Source: Archangium violaceum Cb vi76
GTDB lineage: Bacteria > Myxococcota > Myxococcia > Myxococcales > Myxococcaceae
Length of the DNA: 64,000 nucleotides
Assembly: GCF_000733295.1 (NCBI RefSeq)
Contig: NZ_JPMI01000003.1
Coordinates: 80,212-144,211, forward strand
Reading direction: 5' to 3'
Shown: positions 23,539-33,821 of the stretch, in pieces
Layout: each line of letters begins with the position of its first letter
Position numbering within the stretch: the stretch's first letter is position 1
Made by a program: the position numbers and the translations under genes
Notes under the pieces: generated by a model
Told to the model about the DNA's origin: nothing
The model's database searches: none
Seen by the model: the letters and a program-made list of their open reading frames with translations, nothing else

Positions 23539-25635
23539 TCATTCGTGAAAACGACTCACGGCCTTGACCTGGACTCGCGGCAACACCCAGATGAAGCCTC
23601 CCGGGAAATCTTTCGTCGGGTCCCTTCCGAAGTGGGGAACCCCGGGCTTTCCGTCGTACCAGACCTCCATGCACACGGGGACCTGCACCGCATTGACGGC
23701 GAAGGGGCTGAAGTTGGTGAGACGGGTATAGACACGGTCTTCCACGATGATGCTCGCCCCGCCCAATCGGCCAAGTCTGCCGAGCCCACCCCAGTCGGAG
23801 CGGAGCTCGACTCCAGTGCCACTCAGTGGCACCGACATCTTCTCTCCAAGCTCGTTCAGGGGAACCCGAGACTCCTCCTGGTTGATGCCAGAGCCATAGA
23901 CGGCATCATGGAGGCTCCCGATGGCAATGCCGTGCTCCTTCATGGACTTGATCGATGATGGAGGGCAGTCAAAGAGTTCCTCGGCGTCGTAGTAGATCCC
24001 AGTCTTGACGAAGTTCTCGTGGAAGGCCTTGTTGTGGACGGAGGTGCAGCCCGCCGCGAGGGCGGCGAGCGTGCCCATGCCCAGACAGGCACTGACGCTC
24101 GGCCGCGCCTTCCTGGCCTTGGTGGGAGAGGGCGGCTTCGGTGGATTCTTCTGTGACATGTCTTCCTCGCTGTGTCTGACGTTGATGACGGGCGCGGCAA
24201 CGGCCTGTCCGTTGGGCGCCGCGTCCGCCACAACATGCTGCGGTTTCAGCGAGGGCACGACATCTGGGAAAAAAGCATCCCACCGTATGGGAAAGGCTTC
24301 GGGCGACATGAAAGGTTGGGTCCTCGCCACGACCTCGGAGGACATGTCCGCCCTCCAGGAGCTCAGGAGCCACAGCGCCGCGGCCAGCGCGAGGGCTCCC
24401 AACCCCACCGCGCCCAGGCGCCACCCGAACCCCGTCCGGGGATGAGTGACGGGCACCCGGACCGGGAGTTCCGCGCGGGGGGGCTCCGTCTTCCGTTCCG
24501 TGGGACTCCGCGCGGGCGCCATCGAGGGGCCCCTCGGGACCGGCACGGCGCTCGCCTCCCGCGTGGGCACCTCGCCCCGCCGCGGAGGCTGCCTCGCGAG
24601 CCTGCTCATCCGCAGCAGCAGATCCTGCCCCTCCGCGAGCCGGCCCTGGGGCCGGGTGGTGGCGTTGTGGGGCGCATGGGGCTCGAACAGCGGCTCGCGC
24701 CACGTCTCATCCGCCTCCGCCCCCAGCGTGGCCAGCACCGAGCGCACCTCGCCCGCGTCCGCGTACCGCGCCTCGGGTGACTTCTCCAGCATGCGCAGGC
24801 ACAGGCGCTCCAGGGCCTCCGGTACCCACGGGTTGAGCTCGCGCGGAGGCGCGGGCTTCTCGTTGAGCACCGCCGCGCCGATGGCCAGGAAGTCCGGGCC
24901 GGTGAAGGGCAGCTGGTCCGTGAGCACCCAGTACAACTGCACACCCGCCGCCCACAGGTCATCCGCGCGGGTCGGCGAGTAGCGCACGCCCGCGTCGCCC
25001 ATGTGGTGGCGGAAGAAGTCCCAGGCCTCGGGGCCGCGGTACTCCGGGGTGCCCGGGGGCAGCACCGAGCTCGTCAGCGTGGGCGCCCCCAGGTAGGCGC
25101 CCGCCCCGAAGTCCACCAGCACCGGCCCGCCGTCCCCGGCGCGCACCAGGATGTTGGAGGCCTTCACGTCCCGGTGCAGCACGCCCGCGTCGTGCACCGC
25201 CTCCAGCGCCTCCATGAACCCCTCCATCAGCTCCACCACCTCGAGCGCCGACGGGTTGCGCCCGCGCACGTGCTCGTCCAGGGGCAGCCCGTCCACGTAT
25301 TCCATGATGAGCACGCGGACGCGGGGCTCCTCCTCCGGCCAGTCGACGTACCCCAGCAGCCGCACCACGCCGGGGTGCCTCATCCGGCGCAGCACGTCCA
25401 CCTCCCGCTCCTCCCACCCCCGCGAGCGCTCCAGTGGCAGCACCTTCAGCGCGACGAGGCTCGTGGCGGCGTGTGCCAGGTACACGGTGCCGTAGCCCCC
25501 CGCGCCCAGGCGGCGCACCACCTCGTAGCCGGCCACCCGGGTGCCCGGGTCCAGCACGGGAGGGGGTTGCCGGCGGGGTCCGGGGCGGGCGCCGCGGCGG
25601 GCGGAACGGGAGGGGGACATCGGATTTTCAGCCAT
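23539..25635 (-). CDS. Ser/Thr protein kinase with extracytoplasmic C-terminal domain
   Basis: A 698-residue protein. The kinase domain (about 37-310) has GAGGYGTVY, VALK (K64), HRDVKASN (154-161), DFG (175-177) and the GPEA motif near 201, so it should be active. A proline/arginine-rich linker leads to one membrane helix at about 405-430 (LGAVGLGALALAAALWLL). After it, a Lys/Pro-rich stretch precedes a second hydrophobic, lipobox-like segment ending AALAAGC near residue 535, then a domain starting CPPSSIKSMKEHGIAIG and ending VCMEVWYDG. From memory, similar C-termini occur in other myxobacterial kinases. ATG 25635 is used; ATG 25620 is possible. A small secreted-protein gene follows after 33 bases. 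Confidence 0.85.
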   Translation of the reverse strand: MAENPMSPSRSARRGARPGPRRQPPPVLDPGTRVAGYEVVRRLGAGGYGTVYLAHAATSLVALKVLPLERSRGWEEREVDVLRRMRHPGVVRLLGYVDWPEEEPRVRVLIMEYVDGLPLDEHVRGRNPSALEVVELMEGFMEALEAVHDAGVLHRDVKASNILVRAGDGGPVLVDFGAGAYLGAPTLTSSVLPPGTPEYRGPEAWDFFRHHMGDAGVRYSPTRADDLWAAGVQLYWVLTDQLPFTGPDFLAIGAAVLNEKPAPPRELNPWVPEALERLCLRMLEKSPEARYADAGEVRSVLATLGAEADETWREPLFEPHAPHNATTRPQGRLAEGQDLLLRMSRLARQPPRRGEVPTREASAVPVPRGPSMAPARSPTERKTEPPRAELPVRVPVTHPRTGFGWRLGAVGLGALALAAALWLLSSWRADMSSEVVARTQPFMSPEAFPIRWDAFFPDVVPSLKPQHVVADAAPNGQAVAAPVINVRHSEEDMSQKNPPKPPSPTKARKARPSVSACLGMGTLAALAAGCTSVHNKAFHENFVKTGIYYDAEELFDCPPSSIKSMKEHGIAIGSLHDAVYGSGINQEESRVPLNELGEKMSVPLSGTGVELRSDWGGLGRLGRLGGASIIVEDRVYTRLTNFSPFAVNAVQVPVCMEVWYDGKPGVPHFGRDPTKDFPGGFIWVLPRVQVKAVSRFHE

Positions 25636-25763
25636 GCGGGTGACCTCCAGCGTCGTCCCCACACCGCGAGGCCGTGGCGCTCCCGCCGCGGGCGCCTCCC
25701 GGAGGTGAGCCGACACGTCATGCGGCCGGACACTACTCACGGAATCACCCCGCAGGCTACTGC

Positions 25764-25776
25764 GGAGGTCACCTCC
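25764..25776. promoter_or_regulatory. Palindrome in kinase/histidine-kinase divergent region
   Basis: GGAGGTCACCTCC is a palindrome with 6-bp arms. A related copy, GGTGACCTCC, lies at 25639-25648, next to the Ser/Thr kinase start, forming 10-bp inverted repeats 115 bp apart. A separate hairpin, GGGTCCC-CTT-GGGACCC, is at 25894-25910, just before the histidine kinase gene. Apart from these, the 309-bp gap 25636-25944 shows nothing recognisable. Confidence 0.35.
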
Positions 25777-25944
25777 TCTCGCGTGCCGGGTTCCACGGCC
25801 GGTGGGCGGGCCCCGGCCTTCCACGGCACCTCCCGCCTCCCGGGCGAGCCTCCAGCCCCTGCCCGCTCACCGTGGCCGGTGGCATGGCTTGAAGGGTCCC
25901 CTTGGGACCCCAACCTTCACGGTGACTTCCACCCCGGCCGCGTG

Positions 25945-27369
25945 ATGCCCCTGACCGACCCCCTCCGTTTCCGCCGGCTGCTGCTGCGCGCCATCCTGCT
26001 TCCGGTGGGTCTGCTGCTGGTGCTCGCGGGCATCCTCCTGGGGACGGTGAATGGCCTCATCCAGGCCCAGGAGAAGGCGCGCCACTACCAGGAGGCCATC
26101 ACCCGGCTGGAGCAGGTGCGTCAGCTCTTCATCGACCGGGAGACGGGCTTGCGCGGCTATCTGCTCACCGGCGAGCCCGCCTTCCTGGAGCCCTATCATG
26201 CCGCCGGGCAACAGCTCCCCAGGGCGCTCGAGGAACTGGAGCGGGGCCTCGCGGGGGCGCCCGGGCAGGGGACCTGGATGGAGGAAGTGCGCGGGCGCTG
26301 GCGGGAATGGGAGCGGGTGGCCGACGCGCAGCTCTCCCTCTTCCGCCAGGGGGGGGACTGGCTTTCCCTGGTGCGCTCGGGCGCGGCCAAGGCCCGCATG
26401 GACGCGCTGCGCTCGACGCTGGACACCATCCGCGCCGAGGAGCTCCGGCGCGCCACCCGCCAGGGCCTGGAGGCCGAGCGAGCGGGGCGCACCGTGCTCA
26501 TCGCCGGCGGGCTGTGGACGCTCGCCGTGGGGGGGCTGCTGGCCTGGCTCAGCCGGCGTCAGCTCCTCACCCTGGCCCGCGGTTATGACGCCAGCCTCGC
26601 CCAGGTGCACGCCCAGGCGGACGCCCTGCGCGCCAGCGAGGCCCGGTTGGAGTCGCGCGTGGCCTGGCGCACCCTCGAGCTCACCGCCGCCAACAAGGAG
26701 CTGGAGTCCTTCAGCTACTCCGTCTCGCATGACTTGCGCTCGCCCCTGCGCGCCATCGACGGCTTCGCCCAGGCGCTGCGCGAGGACGAGGGCGAGCGGC
26801 TGTCCGCCGAGGGCCTCCGGCTCCTCACGCGCCTGCAGGGGGCCGCCACGCGCATGGGCCAGCTCATCGACGATCTGTTGCAGCTCTCCCGCGTCACCCG
26901 CGCCGAGCTGCGCCGCGAGCCGGTGGACCTCAGCGCGATCGCCACCTCCGTGCTCCAGGAGCTGCGCCAGCGCGAGTCCGGACGCGACGTGACGTGCTCG
27001 GTCCAGTCCGGCCTCTCCGTGCGGGGTGACCCGCGGCTGCTCCGGGTGCTCCTGGAGAACCTGCTGGGCAATGCGTGGAAGTTCACCAGCAAGCGCTCCG
27101 GGGCCCACATCGAGCTGTTCGCGGAGACGGCCGACGGGGTGACTCACTACGCTGTGCGCGACAACGGGGTGGGGTTCGACATGGCGTACGCGGGCAAGCT
27201 CTTCAGCCCCTTCCAGCGGATGCACAAGCCCTCCGAGTTCCCGGGCACGGGCATCGGGCTGGCCACGGTGCAGCGCATCGTCCACCGGCACGGCGGGGAC
27301 ATCTCCGCCCAGGCGGCCCCGGGCGGGGGCGCCACCTTCCGCTTCACCCTCCAGGAGGCACGCGCATGA
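25945..27369 (+). CDS. CHASE3-type sensor histidine kinase
   Basis: A 474-residue membrane sensor kinase. Residues about 11-35 and 180-200 are membrane helices enclosing a helical sensor with FIDRETGLRGYLLTGEPAFLEPY, the signature of CHASE3 domains. A coiled linker leads to HisKA with the H box YSVSHDLRSPLRAI (His near 262), then the ATPase domain with ENLLGNAWKFT, DNGVGFD and GTGIGLATVQRIV. The catalytic half resembles bacteriophytochrome-type kinases that pair with small Rcp1-like regulators, and such a regulator is the next gene. ATG 25945 is taken as the start; GTG 25942 is equally near. The stop overlaps the next start as ATGA. Confidence 0.92.
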   Translation: MPLTDPLRFRRLLLRAILLPVGLLLVLAGILLGTVNGLIQAQEKARHYQEAITRLEQVRQLFIDRETGLRGYLLTGEPAFLEPYHAAGQQLPRALEELERGLAGAPGQGTWMEEVRGRWREWERVADAQLSLFRQGGDWLSLVRSGAAKARMDALRSTLDTIRAEELRRATRQGLEAERAGRTVLIAGGLWTLAVGGLLAWLSRRQLLTLARGYDASLAQVHAQADALRASEARLESRVAWRTLELTAANKELESFSYSVSHDLRSPLRAIDGFAQALREDEGERLSAEGLRLLTRLQGAATRMGQLIDDLLQLSRVTRAELRREPVDLSAIATSVLQELRQRESGRDVTCSVQSGLSVRGDPRLLRVLLENLLGNAWKFTSKRSGAHIELFAETADGVTHYAVRDNGVGFDMAYAGKLFSPFQRMHKPSEFPGTGIGLATVQRIVHRHGGDISAQAAPGGGATFRFTLQEARA

Positions 27370-27818
27370 GCAGCTCACGAATCATCCTCCTCGTGGAGGA
27401 CAACCCGGACGACGTGGACCTGACGCAGCGTGCCTTCCAACGCGCGGGCGTCACCCATCCCCTGGAGGTGGTGGAGGACGGGATGGATGCGCTCGATTAT
27501 CTCTTCGGGCGTGGGGTGTTCTCGCACCGGCGGCACGAGCCGCTGCCCTCCCTGGTGCTGTTGGACCTCAAGCTGCCGCGCCTGGGCGGGCACGAGGTGC
27601 TGCGCCAGATTCGCGCCGATCCACGCACCCGCTTCCTTCCCGTGGTCATCCTCACCTCCTCGGACGAGGAGAAGGACCTGGTGGAGAGCTACAGCCACGG
27701 GTGCAACAGCTACGTCCGCAAGCCGGTGAGCTACAACGAGTTCGTCGAGGCGGCGCGCCAGCTCGGCGTCTACTGGCTGGAGCTCAACCGCTCCCCGCTG
27801 CCGGGGGTGTCTGGATGA
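27366..27818 (+). CDS. Rcp1-like single-domain response regulator
   Basis: A 150-residue receiver-only protein. It has the acidic pair in LLVEDNPDDVDL, the phosphoacceptor Asp in LVLLDLKLPRLGG (about residue 61), the conserved Thr/Ser in VVILTSSDEE and Lys in YVRKPVS. The DNPDD start and the long beta3-alpha3 insert (FGRGVFSHRRHEPLP) are typical of the Rcp1 group that partners phytochrome-like kinases. There is no output domain, so it probably acts as a phosphate shuttle or by protein contact. It overlaps both neighbours by ATGA, placing it between two histidine kinases. Confidence 0.93.
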   Translation: MSSSRIILLVEDNPDDVDLTQRAFQRAGVTHPLEVVEDGMDALDYLFGRGVFSHRRHEPLPSLVLLDLKLPRLGGHEVLRQIRADPRTRFLPVVILTSSDEEKDLVESYSHGCNSYVRKPVSYNEFVEAARQLGVYWLELNRSPLPGVSG

Positions 27819-29464
27819 CGAGGCCGCTCCGCGTCCTGCTGGTGGAGGACATCCCGGACGACCAGGAGTTGGTGGAGCGCGAGCTGCGCCGGGGAGGATT
27901 CGAGGTGTCCTGCCACAGGGTGCAGTCGGCCGAGGAGATGCGCGCGGCGCTCGAGCCCGGGGCGTGGGACGTCATCCTCTCGGACTACCGCCTGCCCGGC
28001 TTCGACGCGCCCGCCGCGCTGGAGCTCCTTCGCGACAGCGGCCTGGACATCCCCTTCATCGTCGTCTCGGGCAGCGTGGGCGAGTTCGAGGGCGAGGAGG
28101 TGATGAAGGCGGGTGCCCGCGACTACTTCTCCAAGGCGCTCCTCACCCGGCTGCCGGTCGCGGTGGCGCGCGAGGTGGAGCAGGCCCGGCTGCGTCATGA
28201 GCGCGCCCGGGCCGAGCGGGACCGGAACCTGCTGGCCCGCGCCGGGGAGGTGCTGGCCGGCTCGTTGTATCTGCAGGAGACGCTGGACAAGGTGGCGCGC
28301 CTGCCGGTGCCGGAGCTGGCGGACTGGTGCGCCGTCTATTTCTCCGAGGATGGAAGGCACCTCCGGGTGGCGTCCCTGGCGCACGAGGACCCGGAGCAGG
28401 TGGAGCGGGCCTTCGAGCTGGACCGGCTCTTCCCCCTGGAGCCGGAGGCCCCCTCGGGTCCGGCGTATGTGTTCCGGACGGGCGAGCCGCGGGTGGTGCC
28501 GGACGTCTCCCCGGAGCGGCTGGAGGCGGTGGCGCGCTCCCCGGAGCACCTGCGCCGGTTGCTGGCGCTGGAGTTGCGCTCCTTCGTCCACGTGCCCCTG
28601 GTGGGACGCATGGGCACGCTGGGCGTGGTGACGCTCGGCATCACCGGGAAGACGCGGCCGCGCTTCACGGAGGCGGATCTCCCCGTGGTGCAGGAGCTGG
28701 TACGCCGCGCCGCGCTGACGCTGGAGAACGTGCGCCTGTACCGCGAGTCCCAGGAGGCCATCCGCCTGCGCGACGAGTTCCTCTCGGTGGCGGCCCACGA
28801 GCTGCGCACCCCGCTCACCACGCTGGGCCTGCAGCTGGGCACGTTGGTGCAGCGGGCGCGGCGCGAGTCCTCCCCGGAGATGGTGGAGCGGCTGGACAAG
28901 GGCCTGCGCCAGGTGAAGCGGCTGGGCTCGTTGGTGGAGACGTTGCTGGATGTGTCGCGGCTGTCCACCGGCGAGCTGTCCCTGACGCTGGAGGGGGTGG
29001 ACCTGGTCGAGCTGGTGCGCGAGGTGCTGGAGCGCTTCGCGGCGGAGTCCCGGGCCATGGGCTGCGCGCTGCGGCTGGAGGCGGCCCGGGAGCTCGTGGG
29101 CCAGTGGGACCGGATGCGGGTGGAGCAGGTGGTGGCCGGACTGGTCTCCAACGCGCTCAAGTTCGGGGCGCGCCAGCCGGTGGACGTGCGGGTGGTGTCG
29201 GACGGCGTGGTGGCGCGGGTGGTGGTGGAGGACCGCGGCATCGGCGTGCCGGAGGAGCAGCTCGAGCGCATTTTCGAGCGCTTCGGCCGGGCGGTATCCT
29301 CGCGTTCCTACGGGGGGTTGGGGTTGGGGCTGTACCTGGCGCGACGGGGGGCGGAGGCGCATGGGGGCCGGGTATGGGCCGAGTCGCGTCCGGGTGGAGG
29401 GGCCCGTTTCACCCTGGAGCTGCCCCTGCGTGCCGCGGGAAAGACGGTGGAGGAGTCCACATGA
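27815..29464 (+). CDS. Hybrid REC-GAF-histidine kinase
   Basis: A 549-residue soluble protein beginning with a receiver domain (LLVEDIPDDQELVE, phosphoacceptor Asp in VILSDYRLPGF near residue 53, Lys in YFSKALL). A GAF-like domain follows at about 140-310 (LQETLDKVARLPVPELADWCAVYF, in short pieces). HisKA has AAHELRTPLTTL (His near 329) and the ATPase domain has SNALKFGA, EDRGIGVPEEQL and GGLGLGLYLARR. The N-terminal receiver suggests that it receives phosphate from, or is tuned by, the CHASE3 kinase through the small regulator. ATG 27815 overlaps the upstream stop (ATGA), and its own stop overlaps the next start. Confidence 0.92.
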   Translation: MTRPLRVLLVEDIPDDQELVERELRRGGFEVSCHRVQSAEEMRAALEPGAWDVILSDYRLPGFDAPAALELLRDSGLDIPFIVVSGSVGEFEGEEVMKAGARDYFSKALLTRLPVAVAREVEQARLRHERARAERDRNLLARAGEVLAGSLYLQETLDKVARLPVPELADWCAVYFSEDGRHLRVASLAHEDPEQVERAFELDRLFPLEPEAPSGPAYVFRTGEPRVVPDVSPERLEAVARSPEHLRRLLALELRSFVHVPLVGRMGTLGVVTLGITGKTRPRFTEADLPVVQELVRRAALTLENVRLYRESQEAIRLRDEFLSVAAHELRTPLTTLGLQLGTLVQRARRESSPEMVERLDKGLRQVKRLGSLVETLLDVSRLSTGELSLTLEGVDLVELVREVLERFAAESRAMGCALRLEAARELVGQWDRMRVEQVVAGLVSNALKFGARQPVDVRVVSDGVVARVVVEDRGIGVPEEQLERIFERFGRAVSSRSYGGLGLGLYLARRGAEAHGGRVWAESRPGGGARFTLELPLRAAGKTVEEST

Positions 29465-29832
29465 TGCGTCCCTTGCTGGTGGTGGATGACGACACGGATC
29501 TGCGCGAGGCGCTCGAGGAGGTGTTGCGCGACGCGGGCCACGCCGTGGTGGGAGCGGGCAATGGCCGCGAGGCGCTGGAGGTGCTCTCGCGGGCCTGTCC
29601 GTTGCCCGGGCTGGTGCTGCTGGACATGATGATGCCGGTGCTGGACGGGCTGGGCTTCGCCCACGAGATGCACGCGGTACCCGAGTGGAAGGACATCCCC
29701 ATCGTCATCTTCTCCGCCTCGGCGAGCAACGCGGCGGTGGCCGAGGAGGTGGGGGCGTGTGCCTACCTGCGCAAGCCGGTGGACGTGGAGGTGCTGGTGG
29801 AGACGGTGGGCCAGCACTTCCGGAGCGAGTGA
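29461..29832 (+). CDS. Single-domain response regulator
   Basis: A 123-residue receiver protein with DDDTD at the acidic pocket, phosphoacceptor Asp in LVLLDMMMPVLDG (about residue 54), Ser in IFSASAS and Lys in LRKPVDVE. It has no output domain. It is the last gene of the four-gene operon that starts at 25945, all with ATGA overlaps, so stoichiometric expression is likely. It is probably the target of the hybrid kinase just upstream. The downstream output is not encoded here; the next gene is a convergent acetyltransferase. Confidence 0.93.
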   Translation: MMRPLLVVDDDTDLREALEEVLRDAGHAVVGAGNGREALEVLSRACPLPGLVLLDMMMPVLDGLGFAHEMHAVPEWKDIPIVIFSASASNAAVAEEVGACAYLRKPVDVEVLVETVGQHFRSE

Positions 29833-29849
29833 GGGACGCGAGCGGGGCC

Positions 29850-30614
29850 TCAGCCGGCGCGGCGCACCCAGCTCGTCCACGGGCCCAGGTCCCGGTAGCC
29901 GAGCCGCTGGTACAGGCCATGGCCCAGCACCGAGGCCTGCAGGACGGCGAGGGTGCAGCCCCGGGCGAGCGCGTCCGCGTGCAGGCCCCGCATCACCAGC
30001 GCGCCCAGTCCCAGGCGGCGGGCCTCGGGGTGGGTGGCCACGAAGTAGATGCCCGCGGTGCCATCCCGCTCGAACGAGACGCCTCCGGCGAGCGCCCGGC
30101 CCTCCTGGCGCACCAGCACGGCGTACAGTCCGGAGGAGGCGTGGAGCCGGGGGCGCCAGCTCTCGAAGTAGCCGACGTGCTCCTGGCCGTAGCAGAGCGC
30201 GTTGAGCTTCATCACCTCGTGCAGGTCCTCCGGGTGTTCCAGCGTGGTGCCCGGGGGGAGCTGGGGCGGCGGGTGGGCCAGGGGGAGGGCCATGGTGGGG
30301 AGGCTGTCCTCGGCCCGGTGTCCGGCGCGGGCCAGCACGGCCTCCGCGGCGGTGTCCCCCGGGTACACGGGCACGCGCCAGGCCCGGACTCCCAGCTCGC
30401 GGTACCACGTGTCGAGCGGCCCGAGTGCCTCGGCGAGCGCGTGGGCGTCCGTGTACAGCACCTGCTGCTGGAAGAGCGGGGCCCCGTGGCCGGGCAGGGC
30501 GAAGGCTCGCACCCCGGGCAGGTCCTTCATCCGCAGCGGACCGCCCCGCGTCTGGAGCGTCTTGAAGCCGTGGATGTTGGCGCGCAGGCGCGTGGTGGGT
30601 TCAACGTCCGTCAT
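29850..30614 (-). CDS. GNAT-family acetyltransferase
   Basis: A 254-residue protein with an N-terminal half of unknown type (FKTLQTRGGPLRMKDLPGVRAF, in short pieces) and a C-terminal GNAT domain with IYFVATHPEARRLGLGALVMRG as the acetyl-CoA-binding motif and LQASVLGHGLYQRLGYRDLG after it. The two-part layout resembles FR47-like double GNAT proteins, with the N-terminal copy lacking a clear CoA motif. Substrate unknown. The open frame extends 2.7 kb further across gyrB, but that part is an antisense shadow; ATG 30614 is the sensible start. It is convergent with the response regulator gene. Confidence 0.82.
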   Translation of the reverse strand: MTDVEPTTRLRANIHGFKTLQTRGGPLRMKDLPGVRAFALPGHGAPLFQQQVLYTDAHALAEALGPLDTWYRELGVRAWRVPVYPGDTAAEAVLARAGHRAEDSLPTMALPLAHPPPQLPPGTTLEHPEDLHEVMKLNALCYGQEHVGYFESWRPRLHASSGLYAVLVRQEGRALAGGVSFERDGTAGIYFVATHPEARRLGLGALVMRGLHADALARGCTLAVLQASVLGHGLYQRLGYRDLGPWTSWVRRAG

Positions 30615-30713
30615 GCGGAGCAGGGTAGGCGCTCCCATGCGCTCGCGGGTGGACAGCTGGCGTGCGGAAAATCCCCGGCCGGCCGTCCGGGAGGCTAGGG
30701 TGCGGATGCTCGC

Positions 30714-31172
30714 ATGGAGCCCCGCTTCTACGCCTTCGATCCCCGTCCCACCCGCCGGGCCCTCTTCCTGGGGGCGTGCGTGCTCGCCATTCTCAGCGCC
30801 TGGGCGCTGGCGGATGCGCGGGAGGTGGGCAATGCTCCCCTGGCCGTGGCCCGGGCGGGCATCACGGGCGGGCTCCTGCTCGCCTTCGTCTTCGCCTGGC
30901 ACAGACTGCGGCCACGGCCCGGGTGGGGCGTTACACTCAGTGCCAGGGGCGTCGCACTGGCGCGTCCCTTCACCGGTGGCCAGCTGCAGTTGTCCTGGGG
31001 ACAGATCGACTCCGTGCGCCGTCTCGGCCGCAAGGAAGACATGCTCGGCCTGTTCCTGGACGAGGGGGGCAGGGTGCTGCTCACGCGACACTTGTTTCCC
31101 TCGCGCACGGCGTTCAGTGAGCTGGCGGCCGCACTGGAAGAAAGGAAGCCCGCCCCGCGTTTTGACGCGTAG
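30714..31172 (+). CDS. Small membrane protein with PH-like cytosolic part
   Basis: A 152-residue protein with two membrane helices at about residues 15-35 and 45-65, followed by a soluble domain (VTLSARGVALARPFTGGQLQLSWGQIDSVRR, in pieces) whose strand pattern resembles bacterial PH/YdbT-like or DUF-type domains. I do not recognise a specific family. A TAGGGT hexamer at 30696-30701 lies 12 bases before ATG 30714, with no ribosome binding site. It precedes gyrB by 126 bases on the same strand. Role unknown. Confidence 0.65.
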   Translation: MEPRFYAFDPRPTRRALFLGACVLAILSAWALADAREVGNAPLAVARAGITGGLLLAFVFAWHRLRPRPGWGVTLSARGVALARPFTGGQLQLSWGQIDSVRRLGRKEDMLGLFLDEGGRVLLTRHLFPSRTAFSELAAALEERKPAPRFDA

Positions 31173-31253
31173 CGTCGCGCGAGGCATTTCGTGAATCTTT
31201 TCGCTGCTTTGCGTGTTCTCAACACTCTTGTCCAGGGTGCCTCGAAGTGGTAG

Positions 31254-33752
<2,499 letters not shown>

Positions 33753-33778
33753 GCCAGGGAGGCCCTCCCCGTGTGAAT

Positions 33779-33813
33779 CCCCTCTCCCTCTGGGAGAGGG
33801 TCAGGGTGAGGGT
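33779..33813. repeat. REP-like palindromic repeat, copy 1; likely bidirectional terminator
   Basis: CCCTCTCCC-TCT-GGGAGAGGG, a perfect 9-bp stem, followed by TCAGGGTGAGGGT. It lies between the convergent gyrB and TPR-ATPase stops, where its hairpin could end both transcripts. The same stem recurs at 57081-57116, 57161-57197 and 63933-63969. Confidence 0.85.
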
Positions 33814-33821
33814 CTACCGCA

